Of a DNA stretch of 64,000 bases, positions 44,900-53,166 are shown in pieces. How positions within the stretch are numbered: position 1 is the stretch's first letter; the number at the start of each line of letters is the position of its first letter. Location: contig NZ_KB892377.1 in NCBI RefSeq assembly GCF_000373785.1, positions 425,617-489,616 of the forward strand, in the 5' to 3' direction. This stretch comes from Erysipelothrix tonsillarum DSM 14972. Its GTDB lineage: Bacteria > Bacillota_I > Bacilli_A > Erysipelotrichales > Erysipelotrichaceae. A program made the position numbers and the translations under genes. The notes beneath the pieces were generated by a model. It was not told the origin of the DNA. It ran no database searches and saw only the letters and a program-made list of their open reading frames with translations.

Positions 44900-46717
44900 A
44901 TGCAACAATTTGTATTAATTACAGCGATTGCGATGTTAATATCGTTTTTTTATGGGCTTGCCTGGTTCTTTTTAAACCGCGAACTCATTGATCTTGACCA
45001 CCGCAAGCGCACAATGTTTTGGTTTATGGGTGTTTTTATGGTCATACAGCTCCTAAATAACTATATTATAGAATATACACCGGGTTTGGTAGAAGGACTG
45101 ATTAACCGAAATCTCCTTTATCTCATAGAAGGCCCTGTTTTTGCATTGCAAGCTGTTGTCTTATCTGTTATCTTGGCCCGGGATGCACATATTCGATATT
45201 TGCATGCTTTGTCAGCAAGTTTATTCAGTTATTTTATTACGGGGACGCTTTTTACGGTCATCACAATTTTCCTCTTCCAGTGGCTTGCTTTTTATCCGCA
45301 GGTTCAGCCCTATACAACATTAATTTCCTATGTCGTTACAGCAATCGTTGCATATCTAGCATCCTTACTGTTTCGAATTTCAAATTTTAGTAATTATTTC
45401 TCTAAATTATTTACCTCAACGCGTAAATCCATTTTAGTTACCCTAAGCTTTTGGTGTATAAAAGATGTTTTTCGCATCATTTATGTATATGGATCGCGTA
45501 ATTATAGCAATACCGCTTTTATTTTAGGGATTATTGTTGTATTTGAGGTGATTCTCATTATTCTTGTTATTTCTGTTCTAGAACATAAACGATTAATACT
45601 CCATACACAGCGGGTACACTATCTTCAACAAGTGCAACAAGCACAGTCTTTGGAACGTCTGACTCAAGAAGTGCGGATGTTACGCCATGATTTTAAAAAT
45701 CTATTTTCAAGTATTTATCTTGCATTTGATGAGGGGGATGAAACGGTTCAGCGAATTCTGGAACAAACTGAAAACTATATGGACCATATCGATCATCCTG
45801 ACCCGATCCACATCTCTGAAACCCCGAAAGATACGGGTTTTGTAGAAGTTATTTTAAACACCCTATATGAAGTACGTCTTAAGTTTGGTTTGTTGATTTG
45901 TGTTTTGGTAATGGGCTCGCTAATTTTAGAAATGAACGGCAAAAATTTAAGTCTTTACAGTTATCTTGAGGCGAATCGCCTTCACATTATTTTAATCTTG
46001 TCATTTTTAGCGGTAGCGAGTGTTATTTTCCTGTCGTTTGAATCAGTCACTAAACGAATTGATGCAACAACCTCGTATATTGCTGAACAAACATACTACT
46101 TGCAATCGCTCTCTAAACTGCAAGAAGGGGTCAAGCAAAGCCAAAAGATTTATCGTGATACCTTTAACCATCTTGCGCAAAAAATTGAATCAAGTGGTTT
46201 AGAAGGGGGTAAGGAGTATCTTCGCACCCATACCTTAGCAATTGATCATCAATTAGAGAAAGAAGTTAAACAAACAGCACAACTTGCAAATATCCAAGTC
46301 ATGGAAATAAAGAGTCTACTTCTTGGAAAATTTATTGAGATGCAAGGAAAAAATATTGACTACGTTTTTGAATGTATGAATACCATCAGTTCAATTCCGA
46401 TGCAATCCAGTGATTTTATTCGAGCACTAGGAATCTTAATCGATAATGCTATCGAAGCTGTTGAGGGGCATTCAATGGGTTATATTAACGTCCTATTGTA
46501 TCAAGAAACAAATTATTTAAAAGTAATCGTCGAAAATACAGTTCATGAACCGGTCGAAGTGAATCGTATCTATCATCCGGATTACACCTCAAAAGGTGAA
46601 GGGCGCGGATTAGGTTTACAAAGTTATCGTAATATTTTAAATAAATACCGGAATGCAGTAGGTCATACATCCTATATTGATCATAAATTTAAGCAAGAAC
46701 TCAGAGTGGAGGCGTAA
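44900..46717 (+). CDS. Agr-type sensor histidine kinase with two helical kinase modules
   Basis: A 605-residue membrane kinase. About six hydrophobic segments (1-230) lead to a coiled region and an AgrC-type phosphoacceptor helix: EVRMLRHDFKNLFSSIYLAF with His263. Instead of running into the ATPase domain, the chain continues with two more membrane segments (about 331-345 and 361-380). A second, degenerate helical module follows (IYRDTFNHLAQKIE, about 415-475, no His at the usual place), then the GHKL ATPase (N box GILIDNAIEA near 511, G box GEGRGLGL near 566). The standard AgrC type has one module and about 430 residues. It probably signals to the LytTR regulator one base downstream. The input is unknown: no agrB or agrD is nearby. 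Confidence 0.82.
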   Translation: MQQFVLITAIAMLISFFYGLAWFFLNRELIDLDHRKRTMFWFMGVFMVIQLLNNYIIEYTPGLVEGLINRNLLYLIEGPVFALQAVVLSVILARDAHIRYLHALSASLFSYFITGTLFTVITIFLFQWLAFYPQVQPYTTLISYVVTAIVAYLASLLFRISNFSNYFSKLFTSTRKSILVTLSFWCIKDVFRIIYVYGSRNYSNTAFILGIIVVFEVILIILVISVLEHKRLILHTQRVHYLQQVQQAQSLERLTQEVRMLRHDFKNLFSSIYLAFDEGDETVQRILEQTENYMDHIDHPDPIHISETPKDTGFVEVILNTLYEVRLKFGLLICVLVMGSLILEMNGKNLSLYSYLEANRLHIILILSFLAVASVIFLSFESVTKRIDATTSYIAEQTYYLQSLSKLQEGVKQSQKIYRDTFNHLAQKIESSGLEGGKEYLRTHTLAIDHQLEKEVKQTAQLANIQVMEIKSLLLGKFIEMQGKNIDYVFECMNTISSIPMQSSDFIRALGILIDNAIEAVEGHSMGYINVLLYQETNYLKVIVENTVHEPVEVNRIYHPDYTSKGEGRGLGLQSYRNILNKYRNAVGHTSYIDHKFKQELRVEA

Positions 46718-46718
46718 C

Positions 46719-47447
46719 ATGATACCGATTTATATTCTTGAGGATGAAGCGATTATTCGTGAGCACATCCAAGAGGTGATTGAAAAACATATTATGATTG
46801 AAAACTACGATATGGACGTGATTTGTGCTACGGCACTACCAGAATCAATTTTAGAGATTGAAGCTCAAGAAAATGTGCGTGGGCTCTATTTTTTGGACGT
46901 TGACTTAGGACCGGATACGATGACCGGTTTCGAATTAGCAAAAATTATTCGAGAACGTGATCCACGAGGTTATTTGGTATTTATTACCACCCACGATGAG
47001 TTATTAATGGAAACCTTTAAAATGCGATTGGAAGCAATGGATTATATTCTAAAAGATGATTTGGAGCAGGTTGATGGGAGAATTCGTAACTGCATTGACG
47101 TAACGATTGATCGTGTCTTAAAAGAACAAATGGAAATTGGAGAATACTATACGATAAAAATCTTTGATGACGTCTATCATATTCCGGTCAGTGAAATTTT
47201 GTATTTTGAGACATCACAAGAAAAGCATCGTATCATTATGCATGCTAATCGTGATTTATTGGACTTTGTAGGGAACTTATCTAAAATTGACTTAGATTTA
47301 GGTAAAACATTTGTTCGGATTCACAGATCATACGTTGTAAACCGTCAGCGGATCAAACGGATTGATTATGGAAAATCAGAAATTGAATTGGATAACGGTG
47401 AAATGATACCGATGTCTCGAAAAGGTCGAAAGACACTTGAAGGGTAA
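46719..47447 (+). CDS. AgrA-type response regulator with LytTR DNA-binding domain
   Basis: A 242-residue regulator. The receiver domain covers 1-125, with ILEDE acidic pair, phosphoacceptor Asp in YFLDVDLG and conserved Thr and Lys (FITTHDE, YILKDD). The LytTR domain covers 140-242 (YYTIKIFDDVYHIPVSEILYF is split over its first strands; FVRIHRSYVVNRQ; MSRKGRK). These bind repeats upstream of target promoters. Start ATG 46719 follows GTGGAGG, one base after the kinase stop. The adjacent ABC transporter is a likely target. Confidence 0.9.
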   Translation: MIPIYILEDEAIIREHIQEVIEKHIMIENYDMDVICATALPESILEIEAQENVRGLYFLDVDLGPDTMTGFELAKIIRERDPRGYLVFITTHDELLMETFKMRLEAMDYILKDDLEQVDGRIRNCIDVTIDRVLKEQMEIGEYYTIKIFDDVYHIPVSEILYFETSQEKHRIIMHANRDLLDFVGNLSKIDLDLGKTFVRIHRSYVVNRQRIKRIDYGKSEIELDNGEMIPMSRKGRKTLEG

Positions 47448-47461
47448 ACCCTTCTTTTTTT
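47439..47461 (+). terminator. Terminator of the two-component operon
   Basis: GAAGGGT, AA, ACCCTTC, T-run; it overlaps the stop codon of the regulator gene. Confidence 0.8.
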
Positions 47462-47557
47462 ATGTCAATAAACCTTGTATTTAGGTCGTTTGGGTTGGTT
47501 TAAGTGGATTTCAACTTGGAAATGGTATTATGAATTTAGTAAAAGGAGTTAAATACA

Positions 47558-48271
47558 ATGATAAATGTAAAGAATATGACCAAAAAATATGGGTCAAAAG
47601 TGGCTGCCCACAATGTGTCGCTGACTGCGAACCCAGGAGAAATCACAGTGCTATTAGGTGAAAATGGTGCGGGCAAATCCACAACCATTAAATCAATTAT
47701 TGGCTTATTGGAGTATGAAGGGGAAATCTCGATTTGTGGCTATGATAACCACAGTGTTGAAGCCAAAAAACGTTTTGGGTATATTCCTGAAGTTCCTGTA
47801 CTCTACGATCTTTTAACGGTCCAAGAGCATATTGATTTTATTGGAAATGCTTACGATGTGACTGGCTATGAAGCCTGCGCAACGAAATATCTTAACCTTT
47901 TCCGCTTGGATGAACAACGCAATACGATTGCTAAAGAGCTCTCTAAAGGGATGCGCCAAAAATTATCGATGATTTTAGCGCTTATTACTGAACCCAAAGC
48001 CATTTTAGTTGATGAACCGATGATGGGTTTAGATCCGCAAAGTATAGAGGATACCCTCTCATTATTAACAGAATTAAAAGCGCAAGGAACCAGTGTCCTA
48101 TTGAGTACGCATGTTATCGATATGGTGAGTGATGTGTGGGATCGTGCGTATATTATGAAAAAAGGTAAAGTAATCTGCGATATTTCGCGAAAAGATATTC
48201 AAGACAAGAGTCTTAAAGAAATTTATTTTGAAGTAGGTAAGGGTGGTCATAGACATGAGACTGTTGCTTAA
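47558..48271 (+). CDS. ABC transporter ATP-binding protein
   Basis: A 237-residue stand-alone ATPase. Walker A GENGAGKST, signature LSKGMRQKL (a KG variant seen in bacitracin/lantibiotic and multidrug exporters), Walker B ILVDEPMMGLD and switch STHVIDMV. It pairs with the membrane protein that overlaps it by 17 bases. Likely an export or membrane-maintenance function; substrate unknown. Ribosome site AAAGGAG. Confidence 0.88.
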   Translation: MINVKNMTKKYGSKVAAHNVSLTANPGEITVLLGENGAGKSTTIKSIIGLLEYEGEISICGYDNHSVEAKKRFGYIPEVPVLYDLLTVQEHIDFIGNAYDVTGYEACATKYLNLFRLDEQRNTIAKELSKGMRQKLSMILALITEPKAILVDEPMMGLDPQSIEDTLSLLTELKAQGTSVLLSTHVIDMVSDVWDRAYIMKKGKVICDISRKDIQDKSLKEIYFEVGKGGHRHETVA

Positions 48272-49793
48272 ACTTTCATTACTTAAACGGTTTGCGAAGA
48301 TAAGAAATGTTTTTCGTAAACCCACTTCGGCATTATTTACAATCGGGGCAATTCTTTTGTATGGCTCGATGTTGATCCCAATATTTAAACATAGTGGCAA
48401 GCCGATGATGAGTCCTGAGCTGATGCAAGTCTATATTATGATTGTTTTAGGCATTTCTGTCTTTTTTATGCTGAGTATGGTTGCATCAAAACATCAAAGT
48501 TTATTTTTCCTTGAAGACTCTTATTTTATGTTTATTGGTCCGTTTAATCATAAACAAATTTTAAGTTTGCTTCCTTTTGAAAATATTTGGGGCAGTATGC
48601 TTTTAGGCCTCTTGGGTTCGTTTTTAAGCGCCTTCCAATTTAGTTTACACTTTGTAGTTCCTTTGTCATTAATTATAGCTGCTTTTGTGATGAATACTCT
48701 TTTGATCAGTGCTTTCTCACTTGTGATGGAATGGTTTTATCTCAAATCCATTATTAATAAAACCAAGACTAAAGGGCCTCGTGTGGTGCTTGCAGTTTTA
48801 ATACTGAGTGCCTTATTGCTTTTTGGCACTCAAGTTTTGAATCAAAATTTTAATCTAATGGAATCCCTGATGGCTTTTGTTACGAATGATCGATTCTTTT
48901 GGATTCCACTCTTTGGGTGGGCTAAGCTGGGTCTTGTTGGGGTAGCAGAACAAAATGTACTTCAAATTTCAATTGGATTCGGTTTAATGATACTGTTTCA
49001 TGCAGTTGGCATTTATATATTTGCAAATACTAAAGGTGATTTCTTTGAACAGGCAATGCTTGATGCCCAAGATTTTACTGACTATTATGCGCGAGCGAAA
49101 GCGGGTAAACAAGAAGTCAATACAAAAAAAATTAAGCAGGTTGACGCCAAATATCAAACAGGTGCACGTGCAATTCATTCCAAAAATGTTTTACTGCTTA
49201 AAAAACAACGCACCATAATTTCATTTAAAGATATACTGCTCTATATCTTCTACTTGATCATGGGTGTGATGATGGAACTGCCAATTCAGGGACAAGTAAT
49301 GTTTATAATCATTGGACTCTTTAATCAAGCAAATGTCGACACGTTGACGGATGATTTAAACCAGTACCATCTGTATCTTATTCCTGATTCACCAATACGA
49401 AAACTGTATAACACGGTGAAGCTTCCATATCTGAAATCTTTATTAATTGCTTTATTCTTTACCCTATGCGCATGTTTAATTACGCATACACCGGGAATTG
49501 AGGGAATCTTCTATGCACTCTTTGTATCAAGTTACGTAGCTCTCATAAATGTATCTTCAATCTTGGCGGTACGGATTATGAAATCGCGAAATAATCAAGT
49601 TGTGGAGATGCTAATTCGAATGGGCTTATGTATTATGCCTCTGATCCTCGTATTTGCTGCGGCAGGCATTATGGGGATCGATGTTGAAGCACAAATCTTA
49701 CCATTAATGATTACGATGAGTTTGGTAGCTTATGGAATCGCAAGTGCTGGTTTTATTTGGGTGGCACCAATGCTTAAAGGTACAGAATTTTAA
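48255..49793 (+). CDS. ABC exporter permease (putative ABC_export type)
   Basis: A 512-residue membrane protein with about 11-12 hydrophobic segments. A charged central loop (TKKIKQVDAKYQTG) lies between two halves of the permease. It looks like the putative ABC exporter permeases of Bacillales. Start is ATG 48255, behind GGGTGG and within the end of the ATPase gene; an earlier GTG is possible. Its function follows the ATPase partner. Confidence 0.8.
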   Translation: MRLLLKLSLLKRFAKIRNVFRKPTSALFTIGAILLYGSMLIPIFKHSGKPMMSPELMQVYIMIVLGISVFFMLSMVASKHQSLFFLEDSYFMFIGPFNHKQILSLLPFENIWGSMLLGLLGSFLSAFQFSLHFVVPLSLIIAAFVMNTLLISAFSLVMEWFYLKSIINKTKTKGPRVVLAVLILSALLLFGTQVLNQNFNLMESLMAFVTNDRFFWIPLFGWAKLGLVGVAEQNVLQISIGFGLMILFHAVGIYIFANTKGDFFEQAMLDAQDFTDYYARAKAGKQEVNTKKIKQVDAKYQTGARAIHSKNVLLLKKQRTIISFKDILLYIFYLIMGVMMELPIQGQVMFIIIGLFNQANVDTLTDDLNQYHLYLIPDSPIRKLYNTVKLPYLKSLLIALFFTLCACLITHTPGIEGIFYALFVSSYVALINVSSILAVRIMKSRNNQVVEMLIRMGLCIMPLILVFAAAGIMGIDVEAQILPLMITMSLVAYGIASAGFIWVAPMLKGTEF

Positions 49794-49809
49794 AAGGGGG
49801 GTAGTAATT

Positions 49810-49971
49810 TTGAATCATGAAAAAAATGGACTTGCAACATGGATACCAATTGGTGTTGGTGTCGGCTTAATTGTTGGACTTGTTTTAGACAAACTGATGC
49901 TGGGGTTGGGTCTTGGGTGTAGTGTTGGTGTTTGCATTGGGAGTTACATTGACTCCGTAGATGATGATTAA
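49810..49971 (+). CDS. Small glycine-rich membrane protein, TTG start
   Basis: A 53-residue protein with a soluble N-terminus and two hydrophobic segments rich in Gly (IGVGVGLIVGLVLD, LGLGLGCSVGVCIGSY). The ribosome site AAAGGGGGG and the TTG at 49810, 8 bases later, decide the start; the frame also runs upstream without a site. It begins 16 bases after the ABC permease and may be its third partner. Confidence 0.65.
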   Translation: MNHEKNGLATWIPIGVGVGLIVGLVLDKLMLGLGLGCSVGVCIGSYIDSVDDD

Positions 49972-49980
49972 ACAAAATAA

Positions 49981-50000
49981 AAAACAGGCCGTGGCCTGTA
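49981..50000 (-). terminator. Terminator of the XRE regulator gene
   Basis: ACAGGCC/GGCCTGT stem with A-rich left flank, which gives a T-run on the minus strand. Confidence 0.7.
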
Positions 50001-50020
50001 ACTAATTTCTGTTTTGGGGA

Positions 50021-50212
50021 CTACTCATCAATAAAAACATCTTGTAAGTCAGTCTTGAGTGCTTTCGCAATATTGAAAGCAAGTTGTAGAGAAGGCACAT
50101 ACTTATTGTGCTCAACGGCTAATATCGTTTGACGGGTTACGCCAGTTTGATCTGCAAGTTCTTGTTGTGTTAATTTCAATGCTTTACGTTTTTCTTTAAT
50201 TCTATTTTTCAT
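50021..50212 (-). CDS. Small XRE-family HTH regulator
   Basis: A 63-residue protein consisting of one HTH domain: KALKLTQQELADQTGVTRQTILAVE, where the two helices and the Gln-rich turn are typical of the YozG/Cro-like minimal repressors found next to membrane genes in Firmicutes. It is convergent with the small membrane protein gene. It probably represses its own transcription or a neighbouring promoter. Confidence 0.85.
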   Translation of the reverse strand: MKNRIKEKRKALKLTQQELADQTGVTRQTILAVEHNKYVPSLQLAFNIAKALKTDLQDVFIDE

Positions 50213-50395
50213 TTCATCGTACCTTTCCGATATGATGAGTTAATCTTAGTATCCCCTTAACCTATGATTAGTTGGTTATAGTATAGCAAAAAGTAATGGA
50301 AATGTAAGATAAAGACTTAAAATAACCTGGATTTACTACTATTTGTTTTAAAAAGTGTCAATTTAAGATATGATAAGGAAAAGAAGGTGATTTAT

Positions 50396-50725
50396 ATGGA
50401 ACAAGTTCTAATTGCTTTGATCATAATATTGGTTATTCTCATTATCGGATTAAGCATTGCTCGGATTCAAGAGCGAACCACAGAATATGATGTTTTTGAA
50501 GCGGAACGTAAATCAAAACCCTATACAGAGGCCGAAGTTCATCATCATGATAAGATGTTCCTTCAACAACCTCACAAACAAAAAGGGGCAAGGGTTAGCG
50601 AGCAAACGGACGAAGAAGTACGTCAACTTGTTTTGAGTGGCAAGAAACTTCTTGCCGTTAAAATGCTTGTTGATAAAACAGGCATGTCATTGGTGGAAGC
50701 AAAACATCATGTGGAACAGTTTTAA
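50396..50725 (+). CDS. Membrane-anchored protein with ribosomal L7/L12 C-terminal-like domain
   Basis: A 109-residue protein. An N-terminal membrane helix (residues 3-22) is followed by a charged linker and a C-terminal 40-residue stretch (VLSGKKLLAVKMLVDKTGMS, then LVEAKHHVEQF) that matches the L7/L12 CTD pattern GKK-x2-A-(I/V)-K-x9-GL-x2-AK-x2-V. L7/L12 CTD recruits translational GTPases. A membrane-tethered version might attract such factors, which is inference. Start ATG 50396 follows GAAGGTG. Confidence 0.75.
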   Translation: MEQVLIALIIILVILIIGLSIARIQERTTEYDVFEAERKSKPYTEAEVHHHDKMFLQQPHKQKGARVSEQTDEEVRQLVLSGKKLLAVKMLVDKTGMSLVEAKHHVEQF

Positions 50726-50728
50726 TTC

Positions 50729-50756
50729 AGTCTTAACTTCGGTTGAGACTTTTTTT
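50729..50756 (+). terminator. Terminator of the L7/L12-like gene
   Basis: AGTCTTAAC, TTCG loop, GTTGAGACT, T6. Confidence 0.85.
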
Positions 50757-50828
50757 ATGTGATGTTCCACATAAATGGTATATGAACCAGCATTCATGAT
50801 ATATTTAAATGAGTAGAGGAGGGGTATT

Positions 50829-52298
50829 GTGAAAATCTTACTAAATAAATTCAAAGAAGTTTCATTTTCAGTTTTACCGATCACCCTATTGGTGCTAATC
50901 ATGCATTGGTTTTTAGTGCCGTTAGATTCGGATGTTTTAGCGCGTTTTCTTATTGGCGCTGTTTTGGTTATTTTAGGTTTAGGAATCTTTCTATTCGGTG
51001 CAGAATTGGGAATTGTACCAATTGGAACCTTAATGGGAAAGTCAGTAGCACGGACTAATAAAGTTAGTGTTGTTGCTGTTTTAGGCGTTATATTGGGATT
51101 TTTAATTACATTTGCAGAGCCGGACTTGCAAATTCTTGCGAATGAAGTAAATGCTGCTTCTGGTGGTGCTTTATCTGCAACACTGATTGTTACGGTTGTA
51201 TCAATGGGTGTTGGAATTATGGTAGCCATTGGATTATTGCGTATTTTGTTTAGCAAACCGCTCAATAAAACGTTTGCAATTACATACCTTGGGATTTTAG
51301 TTTTAGGTGTGTTTGTATCTGAAGAATTTTTAGCGATTGCAGTGGATGCATCTGGAGCAACAACCGGTGCAATGACAACACCCTTTATTCTTGCGCTTGG
51401 CTATGGTGTTTCTCAACTTAAAGGTGGTAAACATGCAGAGGAGGATAGTTTTGGTATGGTAGGACTTGCCTCAGCAGGACCCATTTTCATGGTAATGATT
51501 ATCAGTTTGTTAAAGGGGCTCGGTGGAATTGAAGGCGATGTTGTTGTCGCTCCTGAAGCCCAAGGAATTCTCTTGCCTTTTCTACAAATATTGCCTACAA
51601 TGTTCAAAGAGTCATTCATATCTCTTTTACCGTTAACAATACTTTTTGTGGGATTTAATGTGTGGAAATTTAAATTAACTAAAATTCGACGTCATAAGAT
51701 TTTCAAAGGATTACTGTATACCTTTGTTGGTCTTTCTATTTTTATGACAGGTGTGCAAGCTGGTTTTATGGATGCAGGTCGTATTTTAGGTGAAGGGGTC
51801 GCTTTAATGCCCAATCGCTACCTCTTGCTTGTTATTGGTTTCTTATTAGGGATGGTTGTTGTATTGGCAGAGCCAGCAGTGTATGTCTTAACGGAACAGG
51901 TTGAAGAGGTAACATCGGGTCATATTAAGAAAAAATCAATTCTAATTACACTTTCTATTGGAATTGCATTCGCAGTTATGTTGTCGATGCTGCGTATTAT
52001 GTCTGTTAATCTTAAACTCTGGCACTTTCTCTTACCGGGATTCTTACTGGCTTCATTTTTATCCTTTAAGGTTCCCAGTGTCTTTGTAGGTATTGCATAT
52101 GATTCTGGGGGTGTCGCTTCAGGTCCGATGACAGCAACCTTTGTCTTAGCGTTTGCCCAAGGTGCTGCTTCAGCAATTCCAACCGCCAACGTCATGACGG
52201 ATGGATTTGGGGTGATTGCAATGATTGCAATGATGCCTATCATCGCAATTCAAATTTTAGGTGTTATGTATGGTCTGAAAACGAAACGAGGAGGTTAG
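50829..52298 (+). CDS. DUF1538 integral membrane protein, transporter-like
   Basis: A 489-residue protein with about 12 hydrophobic segments arranged as two repeats. AEPDLQILANEVN in the first half and AEPAVYVLTEQVEEV in the second are the same re-entrant-type motif, and GATTGAMTTPF and GGVASGPMTATF match as well. This internal duplication is that of an inverted-repeat transporter. GTG start behind GAGGAGGGG. It sits 3 bases upstream of a tandem PII-like gene, which suggests a transporter controlled by a PII-type sensor. Substrate unknown. Confidence 0.82.
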   Translation: MKILLNKFKEVSFSVLPITLLVLIMHWFLVPLDSDVLARFLIGAVLVILGLGIFLFGAELGIVPIGTLMGKSVARTNKVSVVAVLGVILGFLITFAEPDLQILANEVNAASGGALSATLIVTVVSMGVGIMVAIGLLRILFSKPLNKTFAITYLGILVLGVFVSEEFLAIAVDASGATTGAMTTPFILALGYGVSQLKGGKHAEEDSFGMVGLASAGPIFMVMIISLLKGLGGIEGDVVVAPEAQGILLPFLQILPTMFKESFISLLPLTILFVGFNVWKFKLTKIRRHKIFKGLLYTFVGLSIFMTGVQAGFMDAGRILGEGVALMPNRYLLLVIGFLLGMVVVLAEPAVYVLTEQVEEVTSGHIKKKSILITLSIGIAFAVMLSMLRIMSVNLKLWHFLLPGFLLASFLSFKVPSVFVGIAYDSGGVASGPMTATFVLAFAQGAASAIPTANVMTDGFGVIAMIAMMPIIAIQILGVMYGLKTKRGG

Positions 52299-52301
52299 AC
52301 T

Positions 52302-52964
52302 ATGCCTTTTGAAATATCAAATTTAATGATGGTGTGTTCAATCGTTGAACGTGAACAAGGGAGCCATATTCTTGCGATTTCTCGAGAAGTCGGAGCAACG
52401 GGTGGAACTATTTTCCAAGGAAGAGGTTCCGTAAAAGATCGTTTTTTGAATTTGTTAGGTCTTGATGAACGACGTAAAGAAATTTGCATGACTATCATGC
52501 CTGAATCGATGGAATCATCGTTTTATGAAACACTTCAAACGCATACGAATTTTAAAAAACCGGGTACGGGTATCGTCTTTTCAATACCGTTGAAAGATGT
52601 CTTGGGAATTAATCAATTACCAAAGAAAAGTCAAACATATAAGGAAGGTGATAAAAAAATGAGTACGGATGCAATCTTTATAATTGTAGATGATGGGTTG
52701 GCACAGGATGTCATGCATGTTGCGAAAGAAAATGGAGCAACTGGTGGTACTGTGATTCATGCAAGGGGTTCTGGAACACATGAACATGAAAAGCTTTTTA
52801 ATATGGATATTGAACCCGAAAAAGAGATCATTCTCATTTTAACGAAAACCGAAAATACGACGGGGATTATTGAGGCAATCAATAAGGCTTTTGAAATTGA
52901 TAAGCCTGGACACGGTGTCATTTTCGTAATCGAAACAACACGAACATTAGGACTTGTAGTATAA
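52302..52964 (+). CDS. Tandem PII-like regulator fused from two GlnB-like domains
   Basis: A 220-residue protein. Domain 1 (about 5-100) has EVGATGGTIFQGRGS, and domain 2 (about 121-220) has ENGATGGTVIHARGS, the A-TGGT stretch found in PII proteins at the base of the T-loop. Each repeat ends with a PG-x-G-(I/V)-xF segment (KPGTGIVFSIP; KPGHGVIFVIE). PII proteins sense nucleotides and metabolites and open or close transporters. The adjacent DUF1538 protein is the obvious client. Ribosome site AGGAGG. Confidence 0.85.
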   Translation: MPFEISNLMMVCSIVEREQGSHILAISREVGATGGTIFQGRGSVKDRFLNLLGLDERRKEICMTIMPESMESSFYETLQTHTNFKKPGTGIVFSIPLKDVLGINQLPKKSQTYKEGDKKMSTDAIFIIVDDGLAQDVMHVAKENGATGGTVIHARGSGTHEHEKLFNMDIEPEKEIILILTKTENTTGIIEAINKAFEIDKPGHGVIFVIETTRTLGLVV

Positions 52965-52982
52965 TTTAACTTCAAGGAAAAC

Positions 52983-53020
52983 AGGTATCTCACGCCAATA
53001 TGCGGGGATGCCTTTTTTTT
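52983..53020 (+). terminator. Terminator of the DUF1538/PII operon
   Basis: AGGTATC...CGC pairs with GCG...GGATGCCT around CAATAT, then T8. Confidence 0.75.
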
Positions 53021-53060
53021 ACTCTTTTATGATAAAACAAATTATTATGTGAAAATATCA

Positions 53061-53097
53061 TGATAACGCTTGCATCTTCAAATGAGTGTGATATATT
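53061..53097 (+). promoter_or_regulatory. PTS operon promoter overlapped by cre
   Basis: TGATAACGCTTGCA (53061-53074) fits 13 of 14 cre positions and covers a -35 TTGCAT (53070-53075). A -10 TATATT lies 16 bases further (53092-53097). CcpA binding here would block polymerase. Confidence 0.65.
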
Positions 53098-53166
53098 TAG
53101 ATTAGCTACATGGTATATACCACTGAATTTATCAGGGATGTACGTAGTAAAGGAGAAGAAAAGATT

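Noticed and set aside
47462..47505. 13-codon frame behind the response regulator as an AgrD-type signal peptide
   Set aside because: It lies in the T-run of a terminator, has no ribosome site and lacks the charged tail and Cys of AgrD.
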